Shown here piece after piece: positions 58,101-64,000 of a DNA stretch of 64,000 bases (position 1 is its first letter; the number at the start of each line of letters is the position of its first letter). The notes below the pieces were generated by a model that had not been told where the DNA came from, did no database searches, and saw only the letters and a program-made list of their open reading frames with translations. The stretch comes from Paramacrobiotus metropolitanus (lineage: Eukaryota > Tardigrada > Eutardigrada > Parachela > Macrobiotidae): the NCBI RefSeq assembly GCF_019649055.1, contig NW_026570309.1, forward strand, positions 124,001 to 188,000, in the 5' to 3' direction. The position numbers and the translations under genes are program-made.

Positions 58101-61100
58101 TTTTGTCGCATCGCCATGATGGATGCACTGTGACAGCTGTCAGATGATCAGTACATAAGTAGCCAGTGGCGACTCGTATTAATCAAAATATAAATATATA
58201 AATTAAAATATAAATTAGAAACATTAATGTACTTGCCCCTTTTGTAGATTATTTTAGTGATTCCACCCCAGTGGCATAAATCAGTTTTAAAGTTTTAATT
58301 TCCTGTGCAAATGAAAATATTTTTGGTATTTTAGGTGAATAATATGCGAAATCTGTACGAATCACTGAACGACGTCTGCGTCAAGGACGTCCTGGAAGGC
58401 AACAACATGTACAAATGCGGCCAGTGCAATCGCGAAGTCCGCGCCGAAAAGCAGGCCTGCTTCCGCAATCTCCCGGAGATCCTGGTGCTGAACACGCTAC
58501 GCTACACCTTCAACATGGTGACCATGCAGCGCGAGAAAGTCAACACGCACTTCACCTTCCCCATCGTGCTGGACATGGCGCAGTACATGGAGGAAAATCT
58601 CTTCAAGGGCGCCGACGGGATGGGCAGTCATCCCGAGCAGTACAAGTACGAGCTCATCGGGGTGACGGTGCACACGGGAACGGCCGAGGGCGGCCATTAC
58701 TACAGCTTCATCCGCGATCTGGAGTGCGGCGAGGCCGACCACTGGCTGCTCTTCAATGACGCCGAGGTGCGTTGGGTTTTGATTTTGTTTAGTTAACGAT
58801 TTTGCCAGGTCTTTTCCTGAAATTTATCACATCGTATTTAAATTATAATCCATTTCGTATACGTGAATTTAGTCGTTGTTTATTTCATTTCATTTTTATT
58901 GCGGTGGATTTATTTAATTTACGTTTACCTTTTTACGCGAATTTAATTGTATAAATTACTTTATTGTGATTATGAATTTATAGGCCTCAGGAGATTTAAT
59001 TCTTAAATTACTAATTTATCCGCGCAAGTTTTGCATTTAAGTTCGTACATGTTAAATGTACAGATCCTGAACTTATTTTTCTAAGTTAAAATTTTATTTT
59101 GAAATAAATTTAATTAGTTAAAGGTTTATTATTCCTGAATTTAATTGCTTTATTCAATTCATTGGAAATAGAAGTTTATTTACGGATTTTATTGATTTTT
59201 GTTTCATGGCTTTGTGAAATTATTTAGGTACGGATGTTTGATTCGGAGCAGCTGGGCCCGGAGTGTTTCGGCGGTGAGACCAAGCAGTTCGATAATAATG
59301 GTGATCGGTATTTGGATTTTGGATTGGAGAAAACAAACAGTGCTTACATGCTGTTTTACCAGAAAGTTGACCGGGTAAGAAGTTGACTTTGCGTTCGAGA
59401 ATTCAGAACGGAAAATGCAGTTGCACATTTCGGTAGGTTCGGGAGCAGTTAAATGTCCGAGTGGCGTCTCCCTGTGTTCCCAAGGAAATCCAGCAGTGGG
59501 TGTGGAAGGATACCACGGAATTCGTGCAGGATATCAACATTTACGACCGGTATTACTTTGATTTTCTGTGGAAACTCTGCTATGCCGCGACACCCAGCAC
59601 GTTCACGCTGAAAGACCCGCATTCCGATCCCGTGTTGCTGACGGGACAGTTAGCCATCAGGTAAGTTACTGTTACAGGTTTTAATAAAATTCACAGCGTG
59701 TGAGCCTGTGTTTTATGACTTATTGTTTGAATTTTGCACTTCAGATTCAGTTTTTCCATACACCGTTTTTTCGTTATTAAATTGACTAGGTTTTCGGTCG
59801 TTGCAGACGTGGTTCAGTGTTTTCGTGCATTTTTTTGAAAATTAAAATTTACTGGTTAGAATTTTAAAGCCGGACTTCGTGAGCGAAGCAAAATGGGTTA
59901 ATAATATGTTAACGTCCTAGACGTTAATTACCATTAGCTGCTGTTTATGCTGGAAAGTGGTGTCGTAGTGCGGCGGCAGAATATCCATGCTTCCGAGAAC
60001 GGTGTTTGAGTTAGTAAATCCTGCATCAACTGGAAGCGCTAGCGCAGTTAACAGTTACCAGCAAATTTTTTCTGTTTTCCTTGTAAAATACTATTATGGA
60101 TCAGAGTGCGTATCGTAAATAACGAGTTCAAGAGAAGAGACCACATATTTTCATATTTTTCTAGTAATCACAAAGTTTTCTTCCTTTTTCGAAATTATTG
60201 TTTCATAATTTGGGAGGCGGGGTTATAATTTTCAATGGGATATCTATGTGGCAATAAATCCTTAATATAATAATATAGTAATCAGATTTTTTACGGTTTT
60301 CAGTTGAATCAGATTTATTCACCACTTTGTGCGACAATAGTATTTGGCCATATTTCCTGAATAATTAAATATTTTTTCATTTCTTTTCGATTCTTGATCA
60401 GTAATTTTCACTGGTCTTATTTTATTTCAGTGCTTATTTAATTTGAGAATAGCCACGTATTTGGTGATCTTACGAGTACAGTTCACTGATTGTAAGAAAA
60501 TTTTGCTTGATAGTTTTCTCTGGGAGACGCTGATCCGCGCTCGCGACCGCAGCCAGTTCACCAATTTCTTTGATTTATCGGTGCGGCTGGCGCTGACGCA
60601 GCCGAGCGTGGTGGAGTGGTTCATGCGGCAGATGGTGGACGATCATCGGTGGCTGTTCGGGATCCTGGTGCAGTGTCCCATCAGCAGTCTCCGCTCGACC
60701 TTCCAGCGCTTTATCACCAACTTATTCCAAAAACTCCGCCCGCAGCCTCAAATCAATCTGATTGAGTTCTACGCCCACGAAGTGCCGGGATTCGCGTGGC
60801 AGTCGTTGGTGGGACGGTTCTGCCGGAAGTGTATCGGGTATCTCGACGAAGCCGAAGTCCGGTGAGCATAATTATTGTGGACTTTTTGCATTATCTGATT
60901 ACCTTTCATTTCTGTGTGCGGTGCATTGCGCTAAATCGAAGTCTCTGTACTAATGAATGCGAAACAACCACTGCAAATGATAAAATAAATGGGATTAAAT
61001 CATATAACAAAATTTTACTATGCAAAAATTAATGGATTGACCTGATTACTGGAAAAATATTATAAGCAACGAAAGAGAACGGGGAGAAGGTCAGATGGCT

Positions 61101-63773
61101 TGAAGAAATAACTGGTATAAAACATAGGATTAGCGAAATTGCCTTGGGCTCCGTTACAAATTTTTTAGTTTTTTTAGGTAATTACTTTATTTTCTTTAGA
61201 TAATTACTCTTTTCCAACACTTTGTGCGTCATTGTTTTTATGAGCCACTTAACTTTTGGTATTTTTTTAATTTAAATTTTTTCTTGGTTCGTGTCGTATT
61301 TTGAATTTACGAATAATTACGTACTTTTTTCTTTATTTGATTGTTAGTTGTACTGTTGTATACTTTTCTTTTTATTGATGTTATTTATGGAATTCTCATT
61401 GCAGACTGCACTGGCGGAACCTGAACGATATGATGCACATGCTGGTGGATTTTGCCAAGCTGGGAGAGCTGGAAGCGTGGTTCCTGGTGACGAACGATCT
61501 GTTCTGCCACTGCTACCAGTTCTACACGTATCTGCGCCAGCTGAAGGACGTCCGCACGCCGCTGATCGGACCGCTGCCGTTGTTCCCCATCCCCGGGAAT
61601 ATTCTGGAGATGGCCATGCTGGCCACGGATGAAGGCGATACCTCGGACCGCTTCTCACCGGATCTGGAGAAGGACAAGCCCAATACGCTATCCCTCATGA
61701 CACTGCTGTTGCGCCATTGCATTGAAGTATTCCAGGTATGTACACGGCATATTCAGCTGGGAGTCTGCTTAGGTCGCGCTAATGCAGATGTAGTTGGTGG
61801 AAAATTGTGAAACGGTACACCCTGATACGTACGTGTTTACGTATGATCAGTTGAAATCGTAATTCACTGGCAGGGTGTGTTAACGCCGGCTCAAACGTTG
61901 TACTGTATGCTACTGCAGTAAAATGATTATGTCAGAAAATTAAATTTTTTATGTTGTTTCGGTTTGGGTTTTGAGATTTGAAAGCCGACGACAGTTGGCT
62001 TTTTTATAATGATGCTTGAGTGTGGCAGGGATTCTACCGAAATTCCCGGTAGTTATGGAGCGTAATGAAATGATTGCTTTGCAGAAAAGTGTGTTCCAGT
62101 GTAAGCTGCAGCAGAAAGAGCCGGCCATGCACGGGCCCTTGGAGTTGGCGCTGAGCAACATCCACAGCGACATCGAGCAGTACATGGGCCACCTGACGGA
62201 CGCCGAGCAGTTGGACTTCCTGGCCAATCTGATCCGCGACGGGATCGATCCGGTCAATGCGCCGCGGCTGGCGGCCTTCCTCTACCTGGATAAACCGGAG
62301 AAGGCGCGCCGCGCCATGCACCACTTCCTCGGCAAGGTGCACGATCTGTCCGTGGCCACCGAGCCGGCACTGACCAAAAAAGTGAGTATCTTGTGCTGAT
62401 GTACTATTGTCGGGGTAAATATGGATGATGGTATAATGGTATTCGTTCTAAACTTACTAGCGCATGAAGCGGCCATACGTTATACATTCATCCACAAAAT
62501 GCAGATTGCAGAGTCCTGCACTTACTAGTAGGGAGGATAAATTGTAGTATTGTGGCTTTGTCCGATGGTGATCTAAATTCTGTCTTCTACTGGCGTAAGA
62601 TCGGCAAGAAATGTTACAGGAGCGTGATCGGGAGCTGCAGATCCGAACGTACCTGAACGCCGTCATGGAGATGATCCGGCATGGCGTTCAGTTGACGACC
62701 ACTCTCCTGACGGGCGCCGGTGTCGAGCAGCACCCCATGGTGCCGCAGTATATGGACTATTTGTTGGAGAAGCTGCTGGAGGTGATCCTGGTCTGTCCGC
62801 TGTTGACCTACCAGTGGCTGGGGGAGAATATGCGCATGTCGGCACTGCGCCGTTGGGTGCTTGAGAAGTTGGGATGTGTGCTGGAATGGCACGGTGTCCC
62901 GGTGGGCAAACAGGTATGCACACGCATCAAAGAGGCGAAGCATTTACGAGAACTGGAGTGGCTTGTCTGCACACTGTAGCGATAACGTAGTGTACTGGCT
63001 CGAAATCCAGGTCTCATCTATTGTGCGTGTCTATATAAACCGGTGTACCTGTGAACAGTCTGATCGATACTTGGTAATTAATTCTAAACTAATTTTTTTC
63101 AAAATGTTCAATCATTTTAATTAGTGTAAATCTGCGCAGACGTATCGGTATTTGTACTGGCGAATGCCAAATTCAGAGCTGCAAACTGCAGTAATTGTTT
63201 TTGACTGAATAATTAATTGAGTCCGAATGAGCATAATATTTGGGAATTAAATTGTTTTATAGGAACAGCTATGTCTTTAATATTTTTACTTAATTTCATT
63301 TAATAATTGTATAGCTTTGGTATGAAGTTTTGTCATTTTTACAGCAGACTCCGTACCGTGACGACCTGCAGATCGAAGTGGCGCGGCTGATTGTCAGTCT
63401 GAGTGGCGAGCAGAAGCTGCGCGAGATCTTCTGTCCGTACCAGCAGGGCCTGATCTTCCAGGCCGGGAAGGATAAGTACGCCAACATCCTGACGGCAGCC
63501 GATAAGATCGACCTGCGCCTGGACGCCGAGCAGCACGAGTGGCTGCGGCAGATCATCGAGCGGGTGCTGGACTACTTCCAAAAACTGCTGGACCAACAAC
63601 CACAAGTGTTCGAGGCGATGGCCAGTGAATCGTACCAGTGGGTGTTGTTTGCCGTGCAGTTTCTGTTGATGGATGAAGCGGAGAAGAAAGAGGTGGCCGC
63701 GCGGTATCCACTGCTGCGGACCATGTTGATTGGACAGTTGGTACCCGAGGTGAAGATGGGCGGCAATCGACAG
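43156..63773 (+). CDS. USP34: USP34-type ubiquitin carboxyl-terminal hydrolase (29 exons seen, cut by right edge)
   Basis: A giant deubiquitinase, family C19, orthologous to USP34/fly puffyeye. Exons: 43156-43216, 43942-44062, 44746-45291, 45981-46151, 46253-46320, 46852-47278, 47763-47966, 48091-48170, 48696-49106, 49697-49870, 49940-50165, 50616-50833, 51154-51533, 51868-52156, 52482-52722, 52969-53216, 53537-54360, 54803-55328, 55634-55820, 56057-56366, 56921-57321, 58335-58766, 59228-59374, 59437-59660, 60514-60861, 61405-61735, 62085-62381, 62620-62913, 63345-63773. About 2872 codons are visible; human USP34 has about 3550. The catalytic Cys box is GITNLG/ATCYMATTMQHLYM (Cys near residue 1908, codon 56929-56931). 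The His box is GGHYYSFIRD (His codon 58695-58697), with LLFNDAEV. Acidic Ser-rich segments lie in the 44746 and 48696 exons. The first exon (CPGCEEL) is phase-compatible but less certain. Frame breaks of one base occur near 45134-45143, 47847-47851, 49697-49702, 53966-53968 and 54155-54158. Confidence 0.92.
44210..44600. repeat. Dispersed intronic repeat, USP34 copy 1
   Basis: Shares several blocks in the same order with 59790-60130: TCGGTCGTTGCAGACGT, then TGTCGTAGTGC followed by a GGCGGCA-like block, then GCGCCAACTG/GCGCTAGCGCAG-like, then GTGCGTATCGTA. It lies in the intron 44063-44745. Diverged, with no frame or terminal repeat. Confidence 0.6.
57322..58334. other. USP34 intron with tandem duplication and antisense frame
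   Basis: Contains two 56-bp tandem units, 57635-57690 and 57691-57746, differing at few positions (CAGATCTTCCCAGCACTTTC core). A minus-strand frame of 89 codons, 57968-57699, overlaps the second unit; it looks partly protein-like (GFVDPVTNPNPQLTVTQILE) but I recognise no domain. It may be debris of an inserted element. Confidence 0.6.
59790..60130. repeat. Dispersed intronic repeat, USP34 copy 2
   Basis: Partner of 44210-44600, in the intron 59661-60513, with the same order of shared blocks. It also carries the recurrent CGTAGTG motif (59964). Confidence 0.6.
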
Positions 63774-64000
63774 GTAAATGGGCGTCGGTTTCGTTTTTTT
63801 GAATCTGATGCGTGGCGGTGAAGAAATTGATCGTTTTTTTTATCTGTTATCTTATTTCTGTTAAATTCATTTGTGTTTCGTTTATTTATAATGAAAAAAT
63901 ATTTAGACAATTTTTTCGCCATTGGTATGTTGTCGCAGGGCAGATTAAAAAGAAGAAAGAAATTTTATAAACCTTTGCTATCTTGAGAAATACATAATAC
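63774..64000. other. USP34 intron running off the window
   Basis: Donor GTAAAT follows the last visible exon. The remaining AT-rich sequence shows no further exon; the USP34 C-terminus lies beyond the edge. Confidence 0.7.

Overview
This is a metazoan nuclear genomic window. Genes are split by many short GT-AG introns (about 55-100 bp on the left, often 300-1000 bp on the right). The recognisable products are animal proteins: TRPA channels, CPEB1, U2AF35, DIM1 and USP34. No operons, bacterial genes or CRISPR systems are present. Gene density and intron style suit a compact invertebrate genome; an ecdysozoan such as a tardigrade is plausible but only a guess. I built the gene models by hand from splice sites, reading-phase closure and remembered family motifs; no search was run.

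Layout, left half (1-31,600): three TRPA-type ankyrin/ion-channel genes lie on the + strand: copy A (3' part only, 154-2619), copy B (complete, 8321-14194) and copy C (complete apart from a one-base frameshift, 23774-30823). A CPEB1-like RNA-binding protein gene is on the - strand between A and B (3360-5535), followed by a 5'-truncated retroelement fragment with a restriction-like endonuclease (6643-7698). Between B and C there are two small secreted-protein genes, a ten-cysteine protein (17692-18784, +) and a Gly/Tyr-rich peptide (20565-21339, -). A decayed second copy of the same pair lies at 14.7-16.4 kb. A perfect 72-bp palindrome (17096-17167) sits between the decayed and intact modules.

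Middle (31,600-43,000): a nine-copy, roughly 100-bp double-hairpin array (32071-32920), a broken aprataxin-like gene (33790-34706, -), a long foldback (34793-34929), U2AF1 (35181-36777, +), two DIM1/TXNL4A genes in opposite orientation (37313-38216, +; 41176-42006, -) and, between them, a small secreted Ser/Ala-rich protein gene (38987-40095, -).

Right half (43,156 to the window end): one large USP34 (puffyeye-type) ubiquitin protease gene, 29 exons visible and cut by the right edge. Its introns carry a recurrent CGTAGTG-type motif and other dispersed repeats.

The genes are mostly unrelated in function: sensory cation channels; RNA processing (CPEB1 for cytoplasmic polyadenylation, U2AF35 for 3' splice-site recognition, DIM1 for the U5/tri-snRNP); and deubiquitination. 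A technical point runs through the window. Six or seven one-base frame breaks interrupt otherwise intact conserved exons, nearly all in homopolymer runs, and exon lengths plus splice phases show that each needs exactly one base restored or removed. They look more like consensus errors than real mutations, so these genes should not be called pseudogenes on that basis alone.
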